64,000 nt of DNA, taken from Winogradskyella schleiferi. Its GTDB lineage: Bacteria > Bacteroidota > Bacteroidia > Flavobacteriales > Flavobacteriaceae. Shown here piece by piece: positions 1 through 7,830 of the stretch; positions within the stretch are counted from its first letter, which is position 1, and each line of letters starts with the position of its first letter. The notes under the pieces were generated by a model. The model saw only the letters and a program-made list of their open reading frames with translations. It was not told where the DNA came from and did not search any database. Both the position numbers and the translations under genes were made by a program. Location: contig NZ_CP053351.1 in NCBI RefSeq assembly GCF_013394655.1, positions 2,510,501 through 2,574,500 on the forward strand, read 5' to 3'.

Positions 1-653
1 TGGAAGGCATCTGGCATTCTGGATCACAAATGGGAGGCGTATTAAACTTGGTCAGAGGTATCCATGTGTTAGTCCCAAGAAACATGACTAAAGCTGCCGG
101 ATTCTACAACACGCTGTTAGATAGTGACGAACCAGCTTTAGTCATTGAATGTTTAAACGGTTACCGACTTAAAGAGAAGTTACCCAACAATATTGGAAAA
201 TTTAAAACACCAATTGGAGTGGTCGAAAAAATTAGGGAAGGCGACGATATTACCTTAGTCTCCTATGGCTCTACCTTGCGTTTGGTAGAACAAGCTGCAA
301 AAGAACTTCAAGTCGTTGGTATTGATGCAGAAATTATTGATGTGCAGTCTTTATTACCGTTTGATTTAAACCATGATATTGTAAAAAGTATAGCCAAAAC
401 AAACAGAGTTATGGTTATTGACGAAGATGTCAAAGGTGGCGCTTCGGCTTATATTTTAGATCAAATATTGAATGTGCAAAATGCGTTTCAATATTTAGAT
501 AGCCAACCAAAAACTTTAGCAGCCAAACCTCACAGGCCAGCTTACGGAACTGATGGCGATTATTTTTCAAAACCTTCTGTAGAGGATATTTTTGAAGCGA
601 TTTATGAGGTTATGCATGAATTGAGTCCTCATGATTATCCAAAATTGAGATAA
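1..653 (+). CDS. Fused alpha/beta 2-oxoacid dehydrogenase E1 component, C-terminal part (5' end outside window)
   Basis: The reading frame is open from base 3 at the left edge, so only about 216 C-terminal residues are present. They show the end of the thiamine-dependent pyrimidine-binding domain (SGSQMGGVLNLVRG, then VLVPRNMTKAAGFYN) and a complete transketolase-type C-terminal domain (GDDITLVSYGST, AEIIDVQSLLPFD). This layout is typical of E1 beta chains of branched-chain or pyruvate-type dehydrogenase complexes; in Bacteroidota they are often fused to the alpha chain in one long protein. The enzyme decarboxylates a 2-oxoacid and passes the acyl group to the lipoyl E2 subunit in the cytoplasm. 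Substrate (2-oxoisovalerate or other) cannot be decided from this part, and the fusion is inferred from family knowledge, not seen. Confidence 0.85.
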   Translation, partial: EGIWHSGSQMGGVLNLVRGIHVLVPRNMTKAAGFYNTLLDSDEPALVIECLNGYRLKEKLPNNIGKFKTPIGVVEKIREGDDITLVSYGSTLRLVEQAAKELQVVGIDAEIIDVQSLLPFDLNHDIVKSIAKTNRVMVIDEDVKGGASAYILDQILNVQNAFQYLDSQPKTLAAKPHRPAYGTDGDYFSKPSVEDIFEAIYEVMHELSPHDYPKLR

Positions 654-768
654 ACTACATTTTTTATTAAAAGACAAATTAGAGCAGTTAATTAGTGTAT
701 AGTTGACTGCTTTTCCCTTTATCAAAATCTTTATATTTAACCAATTATACAATGCCTATATTTATCAT

Positions 769-1245
769 ATGAAGATTGAATCCATAGTCACCATAAAAAA
801 AGAATTAAAACATCTTTCGCAAGAAGAACTTCTGGAGCTTTGTCTACGTTTGGGAAAGTTCAAAAAGGAAAATAAAGCGTTATTGACCTATTTGTTATTT
901 GAATCCCATGATGAAGATGGTTACATCGCAAGTGTCAAATTAACTCTAGACGAATTGTTTGAAGGGATTAACTCAGACAGTTATTTTTACATGAAGAAAA
1001 CGATTCGAAAAATTCTAAGACAGATTCGGATTTATAGTCGATATTCACTTAAGAAAACAACCGAAGTTGAACTCCTGCTCTATTTCTGTGAACGCTTAAA
1101 CGAATTAAAACCATCAATTCATCGAAACACCACGTTGAGTAATCTTTATGAACGCCAGATTCTTTCCATCAAAAAGAAAATTAGTGTGCTGCACGAGGAT
1201 TTACAGTATGATTATAATTTGCAATTGGAGGAGTTTGGACGCTAA
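769..1245 (+). CDS. Conserved hypothetical protein, 158 aa
   Basis: The protein begins MKIESIVTIKKELKHL and is charged, mostly helical by composition, with no signal peptide or membrane segment. The frame stays open 66 bases further upstream, to an ATG at 703, but that extension (FPFIKIFIFNQLYN) looks like translated AT-rich spacer. The ATG at 769 gives a normal cytoplasmic N-terminus, so it is preferred. I recognise it only as a small uncharacterised protein type common in Flavobacteriaceae. It follows the E1 gene by 115 bases and is followed by repeat-rich DNA, so it is probably a single-gene unit. No function is proposed. Confidence 0.65.
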   Translation: MKIESIVTIKKELKHLSQEELLELCLRLGKFKKENKALLTYLLFESHDEDGYIASVKLTLDELFEGINSDSYFYMKKTIRKILRQIRIYSRYSLKKTTEVELLLYFCERLNELKPSIHRNTTLSNLYERQILSIKKKISVLHEDLQYDYNLQLEEFGR

Positions 1246-1561
1246 AAATTTCTCGCAGAGGCGCTAAGCTGTACGCAGAGAAACTTAGGCTTAGAACTAT
1301 TACATAATGTTAATCGGAGAAGACACAAAGATTCACGAAGAAAAAAAGCTGACACAAATTTCACTAATTCTCACCAATTATTGCGCTGAAATAACTTGAT
1401 ACGGATTTCACAGATTAACACGGATAAAAATAAAATAATAGCCTTGTTAAATTAAAATCTTTAGGATTCACAAATATAAACTCAGACTGTAAACAAAATT
1501 ACTGCCTAAATATGACAAAGACTGCGAACTAATTTTCCCCTCTGGGGAACTAAAGGGGCTT
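1246..1561. repeat. Intergenic repeat-rich stretch
   Basis: No gene is seen here. The stretch holds degenerate phrases that recur elsewhere in the window: TTCTCGCAGAGGCGCTAAG near 1250 (compare 61757), ATTTCACTAATTCTCAC near 1356 (compare 12475), a CACAGATTAACACGG phrase near 1410, and GACTGCGAACT followed by TTTTCCCCTCTGGGGAA at about 1519-1549 (compare 12749-12780). The last motif forms a hairpin and lies directly behind the stop codon of the minus-strand methyltransferase gene, so it may also end its transcript. Confidence 0.6.
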
Positions 1562-2719
1562 CTACTGCTTGCTAGCCTTCCGGCTACCCTCATACATTTC
1601 GTATTTAACTAATCGCGCTTCAAGCTTAGCGTTGAATACCTTAATTTTTCGTGATGGTCTTAAGCCCACTGATTTTAAAGCTTCCAAATTAGACGTAATT
1701 AGCCATGCATTGGTTCCTGGATAACCATGTTTTAAGGTGGTCCCAATATTCCCGTAGAATTCTTCAACATTCAAGTTTTCTAAACGTTCGCCATATGGTG
1801 GATTAAAAACCATGTGCAATTTCTCGTTACCTGATTTTTGGGTTTTAAAGAAATCTTCATGTTGAATATATATAAATTCATCCAAATGCGCATTCTTTAT
1901 ATTTTCCTTCGCTTTGGCAATTGCAGAAGGCGACTTATCATAACCAATTATTTTATGATGAAAATCCCTTGTTTTCTTCAATAAGGATTCCTCAATTGTT
2001 TCAAATAAATCCACATCCCAATCCTTCCAACGTTCAAAAGCGAATTCCTTTCGCATTAAATTTGGTGGAATATTACAAGCAATCATCGCAGCTTCGGCAA
2101 GTATAGTGCCACTACCACACATTGGATCCATAAAATCGGTTTGGCCGTCCCATCCACTCATCATAATTAATCCAGCGGCTAAAACTTCGTTAATTGGAGC
2201 AATATTAGTGGCTGTTTTATAACCGCGTCGGTGCAAAGATTCGCCTGAAGTGTCTAAAGAAATGGTACAACGTTGTCTATCAATATGAACATTGATTTTT
2301 AAATCTGGAAAACGTAAATCCACATCTGGTCGTGTGCCATCAATATCCCTAAACCGATCGACAATCGCATCCTTGGTTTTTAGTGCTGTGTATTGCGAAT
2401 GTGTAAACACACTGTTATGAACCGTGGCATCAACCGCTAAAGAACCTGTGGGTTTTAGATAATCTTCCCACTTCATTTGCTTTACATTTTTATAAAGATC
2501 CTCTTCCCTAGCAACCCGAAAAGAATGAATGGGTTTTAATATTTTAATAGCCGTTCTTAGACCAAGATTGGCCTTATACATAAAGCCTTTATCGCCAACA
2601 AAACTCACGTTTCGGACCCCTTTTTCCACGTCCATGGCACCAAGTTGTGTCAGTTCCTTTGCTAAAATATCTTCGAAGCCAAATAAAGTCTTGGCTAACA
2701 TCTTATAATTATTGTCCAT
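1562..2719 (-). CDS. THUMP-domain class I RNA methyltransferase (YpsC / RlmL N-terminal-like)
   Basis: At 385 aa it has the single-module size of Bacillus YpsC, not the double-length E. coli RlmL. An N-terminal ferredoxin-like/THUMP RNA-binding region (about residues 1-155) is followed by a Rossmann methyltransferase domain. The SAM-binding region reads MDPMCGSGT (197-205), and NPPYGER (306-312) is the N-P-P-Y motif of amino-group methyltransferases. Family members make N2-methylguanosine in 23S rRNA; that specificity is inferred. The gene is divergent from the next methyltransferase gene and shares a 55-bp promoter region with it. A second possible start lies at Met7. Confidence 0.85.
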   Translation of the reverse strand: MDNNYKMLAKTLFGFEDILAKELTQLGAMDVEKGVRNVSFVGDKGFMYKANLGLRTAIKILKPIHSFRVAREEDLYKNVKQMKWEDYLKPTGSLAVDATVHNSVFTHSQYTALKTKDAIVDRFRDIDGTRPDVDLRFPDLKINVHIDRQRCTISLDTSGESLHRRGYKTATNIAPINEVLAAGLIMMSGWDGQTDFMDPMCGSGTILAEAAMIACNIPPNLMRKEFAFERWKDWDVDLFETIEESLLKKTRDFHHKIIGYDKSPSAIAKAKENIKNAHLDEFIYIQHEDFFKTQKSGNEKLHMVFNPPYGERLENLNVEEFYGNIGTTLKHGYPGTNAWLITSNLEALKSVGLRPSRKIKVFNAKLEARLVKYEMYEGSRKASKQ

Positions 2720-2738
2720 AAGTTCCGCTTAATAGATT

Positions 2739-2759
2739 GCAAAAATACAGTATTTTTGC
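2739..2759. promoter_or_regulatory. Palindromic divergent promoter (two face-to-face -7 elements)
   Basis: GCAAAAATAC, one central A, then GTATTTTTGC: a perfect 10-bp inverted repeat. Each arm holds TATTTTTG, a match to the Bacteroidota -7 consensus TAnnTTTG: plus strand 2751-2758, minus strand 2740-2747. The genes start at 2775 (+) and 2719 (-), giving short leaders on both sides. No good TTG -33 element was found at the usual distance. Confidence 0.6.
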
Positions 2760-2774
2760 AGGACATTTAATGTT

Positions 2775-3530
2775 ATGACTAAATCTACAAAACAATGGTA
2801 CGCATCGTGGTTTGACACACCTTACTACCATATTTTATATAAAGACCGGGATTACGATGAAGCCCAAGGGTTTATGGATAATCTTACTAACTATCTCAAT
2901 CTGCCCGAAGGCGGTAAAATCCTTGATTTAGCATGCGGCAAAGGTAGACATTCGGTGTATCTAAATTCTTTAGGCTACGATGTTACAGGAGTCGATTTAT
3001 CGGAACAAAGTATTGCACACGCCAAGCAATACGAAAACGAAACCTTGAAGTTTGCTGTGCATGATATGAGCAAACCCTATCCAGATACGTTTGATGCCGT
3101 TTTTAACCTGTTTACGAGTTTTGGGTATTTTGATGACGAGAACTGTAATTTAAAAACCATAACATCCATCAAAGCGGAACTAAATGAATTTGGCTTTGGT
3201 GTCATCGATTTTATGAATACTAATTACGTGGTTGAACATTTAGTGGCTGAGAATGTGAAAACCGTTGAAGGCATCGATTTTCATCAAAAACGCTATGTAA
3301 AAGACGGTTATATTATAAAGGATATAAGTTTTCAAGTGCCTGCTGAGCGAAGTCGAAGTATGGATGTCGAACACTATGAATTTCAAGAACGGGTAAAAGC
3401 ATTTACTTTAGAAGATTTTGAAACATTGTTTGAAAAAGCAGGCGTTCATTTGTTAGATGTATTTGGCGATTATAAATTACGAAAATTCCATGCCAAAACA
3501 TCCGAACGCTTAATCATGATTTTTAAGTAA
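2775..3530 (+). CDS. Class I SAM-dependent methyltransferase, 251 aa
   Basis: SAM-binding motif I reads KILDLACGKGRHSVYL (about 48-63), followed by the acidic ribose-binding end of strand 2 in VTGVDLSEQS, and motif IV-like FDAVFNLFTSFGYF. This is a Methyltransf_25-type small-molecule methyltransferase; its substrate is unknown. The ATG at 2775 follows a TAnnTTTG promoter by 16 bases. Codons for A-E-R-S-R-S-M at about 190-196 coincide with a copy of a repeat that also occurs in non-coding DNA at 4229, so this segment was probably inserted. The ZIP transporter gene starts 8 bases after the stop, suggesting co-transcription. Confidence 0.8.
   Translation: MTKSTKQWYASWFDTPYYHILYKDRDYDEAQGFMDNLTNYLNLPEGGKILDLACGKGRHSVYLNSLGYDVTGVDLSEQSIAHAKQYENETLKFAVHDMSKPYPDTFDAVFNLFTSFGYFDDENCNLKTITSIKAELNEFGFGVIDFMNTNYVVEHLVAENVKTVEGIDFHQKRYVKDGYIIKDISFQVPAERSRSMDVEHYEFQERVKAFTLEDFETLFEKAGVHLLDVFGDYKLRKFHAKTSERLIMIFK
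3341..3362 (+). repeat. Dispersed repeat copy inside a coding sequence
   Basis: TGCTGAGCGAAGTCGAAGTA followed by TG. Nearly the same string (one base different over the first 20) occurs in intergenic DNA at 4229. Here it is translated in frame within the methyltransferase gene. Confidence 0.6.
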
Positions 3531-3538
3531 ACCTATAA

Positions 3539-4213
3539 ATGAATAGCTATTTACTACCATTACTAGCAGTTATCATTGGCGTTGTCATTGCTTTATTGAC
3601 CAAGAAACAAAAGTCAATTTACACCAAGTTGTTGTTATCTTTTAGTGGTGCTTTTTTATTGGCACTCACGCTATTCGATTTATTACCAGAAGTCTACCAT
3701 CATATCGATGCCAAACTAACAGGTTTGTACATTATGTGTGGTATTTTGCTTCAGATTATTTTAGAGTTTTTCTCAAAAGGTGCCGAACATGGCCATGTGC
3801 ATATTCATAAAAACGATACCCAATTTCCTTGGTTATTATTTATCAGTTTATGTATTCATAGTTTTTTGGAAGGTTTTCCTATTCACCAGCACAACGATAT
3901 GGTTTATGGTGTGCTGATCCATAAAATCCCAATCGCTATTTTAATCACGGCTTTTTTATTACAGTCTAGCTATAGCAAATTTCAAATGGTAAGTTTCTTG
4001 GTGGTATTCGCAGTCATGACTCCTTTGGGTACGTATATTTCCAACCATTCTAGTATAATGACCAATTATGTGGATGTCATCAATGCCATTGTTATTGGTA
4101 TCTTTTTACATATTTCTACCACTATTCTGTTTGAAACTGGCGAAGGTCATAAGTTTAATTTATCAAAGTTGGTGGCGATTTGTTTGGGTATTTTGATTGC
4201 TTATTTTATTTAA
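3539..4213 (+). CDS. ZIP-family divalent metal transporter
   Basis: At 224 aa with about seven to eight hydrophobic helices, it is a compact ZIP transporter of the inner membrane, moving Zn2+ or a related metal into the cytoplasm. The signature residues of helices IV and V are present: H107 and E111-G112 in HSFLEGFP, and H128-K129-IP in LIHKIPIA. A His-rich loop between helices III and IV (GHVHIHK, about 85-91) is typical of the family. It starts 8 bases after the methyltransferase stop and probably shares its promoter. The exact metal is not shown by the sequence. Confidence 0.85.
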   Translation: MNSYLLPLLAVIIGVVIALLTKKQKSIYTKLLLSFSGAFLLALTLFDLLPEVYHHIDAKLTGLYIMCGILLQIILEFFSKGAEHGHVHIHKNDTQFPWLLFISLCIHSFLEGFPIHQHNDMVYGVLIHKIPIAILITAFLLQSSYSKFQMVSFLVVFAVMTPLGTYISNHSSIMTNYVDVINAIVIGIFLHISTTILFETGEGHKFNLSKLVAICLGILIAYFI

Positions 4214-4228
4214 AAATTAAACTACCTG

Positions 4229-4251
4229 TGCTGAGCGTAGTCGAAGTAAGG
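4229..4251 (+). repeat. Dispersed CTGAGCG-AGTCGAAG repeat, intergenic copy
   Basis: TGCTGAGCGTAGTCGAAGTA plus AGG, matching the copy at 3341 except for one internal base in the first 20. It lies just after the ZIP transporter gene. Confidence 0.6.
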
Positions 4252-4335
4252 CATTCTGTTTAATAATAACTTGAAAGTTAAAATTCTGAGGAATGCTTAG
4301 TAATTCGTAATGACTTAAACAATCCATTTTATCAC

Positions 4336-4343
4336 TAAATTTG
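4336..4343 (+). promoter_or_regulatory. Probable -7 promoter element (TAAATTTG)
   Basis: An exact TAnnTTTG match ends 19 bases before the TTG start at 4363. No clear TTG -33 element is at the expected distance. Confidence 0.45.
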
Positions 4344-4362
4344 AAACCAAAACCAAAACACA

Positions 4363-4791
4363 TTGTTTTCAAAAGAAGAATCTAGACAACTCAGACAAGA
4401 ATTTTGGACCAGCTTCGGAAAGTCATTTCCACGTAAATGGCTTTTATATGATACCAAAATCAAAGGCGTAGCTTTCAAGTTTCATTTCGATACCAAGCAA
4501 GCCTTAATCGCTTTAGACCTTGAAGACGATTTGGAAAACCGCATCAACTGCTGGGAAAAGTTAGTGGCCTTAAAGGGCCTATTAAAAAGCGAATTCTTAC
4601 CAGAAGCCATTTACGAAGAAGAATATTACTTAGAAAACGGTAAAGAAATCTCACGCATCTACTTGGTGTTAGACGAAAACGTATCTATACATAACAAAAA
4701 TACCTGGCGCGAAGTGATGGAATTCTTTAATAAGAATATGAGCCTATTTGAAGCTTTTTTTGATGACTATCGGGATGTGATAAAGGGTTGA
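4363..4791 (+). CDS. DUF4268-type protein, 142 aa
   Basis: Sequence MFSKEESRQLRQEFWTSFG, then WLLYDTKIKGVAFKF and a C-terminal FFNKNMSLFEAFFDDYRDVI resembles the DUF4268 family, a small domain found alone or attached to nuclease-like proteins; I know no established function. The start must be TTG at 4363: an in-frame TGA lies at 4342-4344 and the first ATG in frame is far inside the protein. A TAnnTTTG element sits just upstream. It is a lone gene between the ZIP transporter and the toxin-antitoxin pair. Confidence 0.75.
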   Translation: MFSKEESRQLRQEFWTSFGKSFPRKWLLYDTKIKGVAFKFHFDTKQALIALDLEDDLENRINCWEKLVALKGLLKSEFLPEAIYEEEYYLENGKEISRIYLVLDENVSIHNKNTWREVMEFFNKNMSLFEAFFDDYRDVIKG

Positions 4792-4911
4792 TTTTGCAAG
4801 ACTATAGGATACATAAAGTGTTGATATCCCGAAATTAGTATGTTTAAATAACTATATTTGTTTTGATATAACCAGTTGGCAGTAATTATTCTGACCCAAA
4901 TACCTAGATTA

Positions 4912-5379
4912 TTATCGTTTATGTTTTTTTAGCCTTTCATCAATTGGTAATTCAATAAACTCGACTACTTCAACTTTTCCGAATTCTTTAAATAAAGGAT
5001 TAAGAATAATATTTGATTCAAGACCGACAATAGTCGATGGTACTCTTAAAGCAAATTTATTTCGATCTTTTGCTATATCAGTAAAAACATCTGTGGTTTT
5101 GGAAGAGTATGGATATTGATTCCATCTTTCGGGAAGTTCTTTTAATTCTTCGATTACAAACTCGTCTGGAAATTGAATTTTTGCAATTAATATTTTTTTA
5201 GGTAAGTATGCAATATTTTCAGAATGCACATAATACTCTAATAACGCTAATGAAATATTTTCTGAACAATAAACAGCTCTCGTACCAACTGAATTCCATC
5301 TTCCACCAACTTTTTCAGCACCAATTCCTGATAATGTTAAGTCTTTATATTTTACATTAGCAACTCTGTAAACAATCAT
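4912..5379 (-). CDS. RES-domain toxin (NAD+-degrading type)
   Basis: At 155 aa it has the RES hallmark: GGRWNSVGTRAVYCSEN (from about residue 25) with conserved R27, followed by SLALLEYYVH with E48, and a later PSTIV stretch. Characterised RES toxins of type II systems deplete NAD+ in the cell by phosphorolysis; the activity here is inferred from the fold. The gene lies immediately downstream of its antitoxin; the start codon overlaps the antitoxin stop in a TAATG junction, the standard order for Xre-RES pairs. It ends 120 bases from the DUF4268 gene, which faces it. Confidence 0.88.
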   Translation of the reverse strand: MIVYRVANVKYKDLTLSGIGAEKVGGRWNSVGTRAVYCSENISLALLEYYVHSENIAYLPKKILIAKIQFPDEFVIEELKELPERWNQYPYSSKTTDVFTDIAKDRNKFALRVPSTIVGLESNIILNPLFKEFGKVEVVEFIELPIDERLKKHKR

Positions 5380-5888
5380 TAACTATAAACATTATATTGA
5401 ATTCTAATGATTTCGTTTTCTACCATTTCAAAACCAATACTACTATCAAGTAACTCAAATGGAATTTTATTCCCAAGAGTTTTTGATGGAGTCATTAGCC
5501 ATTTCTTGAAATCTTCTTTGGAATCAAAAACCTCATAACCTAATCCAAATAATCTAGCTAGCTCATAAATACGCTCTGATGTCTCTTTTCCATAAATAGC
5601 TTTCTTTTGCATACTACTTATAGATGCAGGAAGAATATGTTCAAACTCTTTTTCAGTGGAATCAGTGTATTGAATCAATTGTTTCCAATCTGACTTTTTC
5701 ACACCTTCTCTAATACGATCTATTAATTCCATTTTGAACCCAGGCGCATCCTTAGAATGAACGACAACCCAAGATGGTGAAAACTTGCTATGTCTTGAAC
5801 TTACCGGATTTTTTCCTTTTTTAGCAACCCTAACTTTAACTGAACCCTGTTTTTTATTCGAATTCTCTGTCTTTCTCTTGACTTCCAT
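5379..5888 (-). CDS. Xre/ParS/MbcA-type antitoxin (DUF2384-like toxin-binding domain)
   Basis: The basic N-terminus (about 1-35, many Lys/Arg) leads into a helical region and a C-terminal module reading EVFDSKEDFKKWLMTPSKTL and LLDSSIGFEMVENEIIRIQY, the pattern of the toxin-binding domain of Xre-type antitoxins. Family antitoxins neutralise the RES toxin and repress their own promoter. The extra N-terminal 60 residues vary in this family. It is upstream of the toxin with a one-base overlap. Its promoter should lie in 5889-5960, but no full TAnnTTTG match was found there. Confidence 0.82.
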   Translation of the reverse strand: MEVKRKTENSNKKQGSVKVRVAKKGKNPVSSRHSKFSPSWVVVHSKDAPGFKMELIDRIREGVKKSDWKQLIQYTDSTEKEFEHILPASISSMQKKAIYGKETSERIYELARLFGLGYEVFDSKEDFKKWLMTPSKTLGNKIPFELLDSSIGFEMVENEIIRIQYNVYS

Positions 5889-6045
5889 TATAGTATTTTT
5901 ACGCCCAACCTATAGTAAATATACAATATTATATAGAACTATTTCAGACTTTTATTAAAATTTGTAGAGAATTTACTAAAAAAAATAAAAACTACTGCCA
6001 ACAACGGTAACCGCTGCACAACCCATTAATAATTAAATTAATGAG

Positions 6046-6640
6046 TTTAATAGGTTTAAATTAAAAGATATCCACTTTCGTAGTACTCTTATTTCCATAA
6101 ACATAAGATCAAGTGCTTTTGCATTGGTTTTTGCCAGTTTTTGAACAAACTTTAAGTACTTCTTTATAGGCCATTGCCGATAAATGCATCACCTTGTTTG
6201 CCTGAGCTATACCCAAGGTGTTAATTTTCCTCAAGCCCATGAATTGCGTGAATGTTCCAAAAACAGGCTCTACCGTGCTTTCGCGTTTGCCTTTCATAGA
6301 ACCTCCCCTCGTACTGTTGACACTCTCTGGACAGACATAATAATCCTATTACCCATTGTGAACATCCACCTGGTCCACCTTTGTAAGTACCATGTGGCGG
6401 AATAAAACTCAATAAATTTATCTACTCTAGAAAAGCGTAGTTCTCTCCGCTGCTATAACCTGTGTCGGCTACACAGTTGCCCCAAAGCAATCCTAACAGG
6501 TGTAACCTTGATCTTAATCGTCCAACGATATCCAGAAGACATTGATTGTCTTTTTTGTCGGCGTGATAAGCTCTAATATTTGTAATGACACAACTTAACC
6601 TTGGCGGTATCAATCTGGTGATTAACTTTATCAACAGAGA
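6046..6640 (-). pseudogene. Decayed IS1182-like transposase fragment
   Basis: Read on the minus strand, several frames give consecutive pieces of one transposase: HADKKDNQCLLDIV and CVADTGYSSGENYAFLE (about 6570-6424), a stop codon, then SFIPPHGTYKGGP in the same frame (about 6410-6370). A shifted frame follows with KGKRESTVEPVFGTF and MGLRKINTLGIAQANKVMHL (to about 6170), then another shift with LAKTNAKALDLMF. These are catalytic-domain and C-terminal motifs of IS1182-type DDE transposases. At least two frameshifts and one nonsense codon show it is dead. The N-terminal half is missing. Just left, at 6020-6047, an imperfect inverted repeat (AACCCATTAAT / ATTAATGAGTT) may mark the old insertion end. 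Confidence 0.75.
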
Positions 6641-6644
6641 TTTG

Positions 6645-6789
6645 CAACAGGCACAACGTGTGTATTTTATTGCTAGTTCTAGCCTACTTACGAATCCCGA
6701 TAGCTTTCGGGACGCGGACTTTCTATCTGTGATTTATTTGCTAACTTTAGTGCTTAAACACGCAACGAAATCATATACAACATCGTTAG
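6645..6789. repeat. Structured repeat with central CCCGATAGC hairpin and inverted outer arms
   Basis: The left arm (CAACGTGTGTATTTTATTGC) and the reverse complement of the right arm (GGCTAACGATGTTGTATATG, then ATTTCGTTG) are similar, so the segment can fold on itself. In the middle lies a perfect hairpin, TCCCGA-TAGCTT-TCGGGA (6695-6712). The outer ends loosely resemble integron attC sites, but GTTAGCC deviates by one base from the GTTRRRY core. The nature of the element is uncertain. Confidence 0.4.
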
Positions 6790-6825
6790 CCTTCATCATC
6801 ACCAACTATTTAAAAACATATATCC

Positions 6826-7536
6826 ATGAAAAAAATAATTATATTTCTCATCTGTATATCTTTTTCTTTTGTACTTCATGCCAAAGGAATTATTGGTGCA
6901 TGGGAAACCTCTTTCACTTAAAAAAATGGAGACCTAATAAAAAGTGTAGTCATATTTGCAGACGGCTATCAAGTATCAACCACATATAATGGTACTACTG
7001 GCAAATTCATTCGCACCATTGGTGGCACATGGAAATTAGAAGGTAATACAATGACTAAAAAAATGGAGTTTGATACAAGCACTCCGGAACTCGTAGGAAC
7101 ACAAGTAAGCTTTAAAGTACGCATTTCAGACAATGAAATTGAATTCGTTGACATTCGTCTGAAATTGAAAAGATTAGATAACGGCTTGCCAGGCAAGTTG
7201 CAAGGTGCTTGGTTAATGTCTGGTAGAATTAAGGATGGTGAAACTCAATTGAGGGATACAAGCAGACCACGTAAGACAATGAAAATTTTATCAGGAACTC
7301 GATTCCAATGGATAGCGTACAATACAGAAACTAAAAAGTTTATGGGAACTGGTGGTGGAACATATATTACCAAAAATGGAGAATATATTGAGAACATTGA
7401 GTTCTTTTCTAAAGACGATTCCAAAATAGGACTCAAGTTGAAATTTAGTTATGAATTGATTAATGATAAATGGCATCATTCGGGATTATCAAGTAAAGGA
7501 GATCCAATTCATGAAATTTGGAGTATTAGAGAATAA
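6826..7536 (+). pseudogene. Secreted two-domain lipocalin-like protein gene with an in-frame stop codon
   Basis: The ATG at 6826 opens a signal peptide (MKKIIIFLICISFSFVLHAK) followed by GIIGAWETSFT. Codon 32 (6919-6921) is TAA, and the same frame continues without further stops to 7536, with KNGDLIKSVVIFADGYQ and the rest of the protein. The whole would be 236 aa and holds two similar halves: each begins GAW, has a GGT- or GGGT-type strand turn in its middle, and ends in long beta-strand repeats. The downstream part can also be read from ATG 7051 (161 aa) but would lack a signal peptide. I treat it as a recently inactivated gene; a sequencing error at 6919 is the main alternative. It sits between two transposase remnants. 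Confidence 0.7.
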
Positions 7537-7608
7537 TATGCTTTACGGAAATAACAACGGCTAACAAAGTACTGTAGTAAAAACAAGTAAAATCCCTTTA
7601 ATTTTTCA

Positions 7609-7770
7609 CTAGAGTACTCTTATCTTATATTCTCCATCATATATTAATCCTGATTTAGCTATTGCAAAGACCTGTTTTAGCAGCTTATTGCACACTGCAA
7701 TCAACGCCAGTTTTTTACGCTTACCCTTTATAAATCTCTGCAAGCGTACAACAGATTTAATTACGAACGT
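7609..7770 (-). pseudogene. IS110-family transposase C-terminal remnant
   Basis: The minus strand encodes KGKRKKLALIAVCNKLL and KQVFAIAKSGLIYDGEYK before a stop at 7609. This is the characteristic C-terminal end of IS110-family (Transposase_20) enzymes. Only about 55 residues remain; upstream the frame runs into the terminator of the next gene, so catalytic domains are lost. With the IS1182 remnant it marks 5.9-7.8 kb as an insertion hot spot. Confidence 0.65.
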
Positions 7771-7778
7771 GACTAAAT

Positions 7779-7809
7779 AAAAAAGCTCCATCCAAAAGAT
7801 GAAGCTTTT
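7779..7809 (-). terminator. Intrinsic terminator of the T9SS beta-helix gene
   Basis: On the minus strand: AAAAGCTTCATC, loop TTTTG, GATGGAGCTTTTTT. The stem has ten pairs (one G-U) and a T-run, starting 22 bases after the stop codon at 7831. Confidence 0.8.
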
Positions 7810-7830
7810 CAATATCAATCCATTAAAAAA

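Noticed and set aside
4870..4885. CCAGTTGGCAGT shared with position 63503
   Set aside because: A 12-base match between two spacers with no wider similarity; could be chance or a common word.
6585..6989. 134-codon open frame on the plus strand
   Set aside because: It crosses the transposase remnant, the structured repeat and the beginning of the broken secreted-protein gene in the wrong frame; no protein features.
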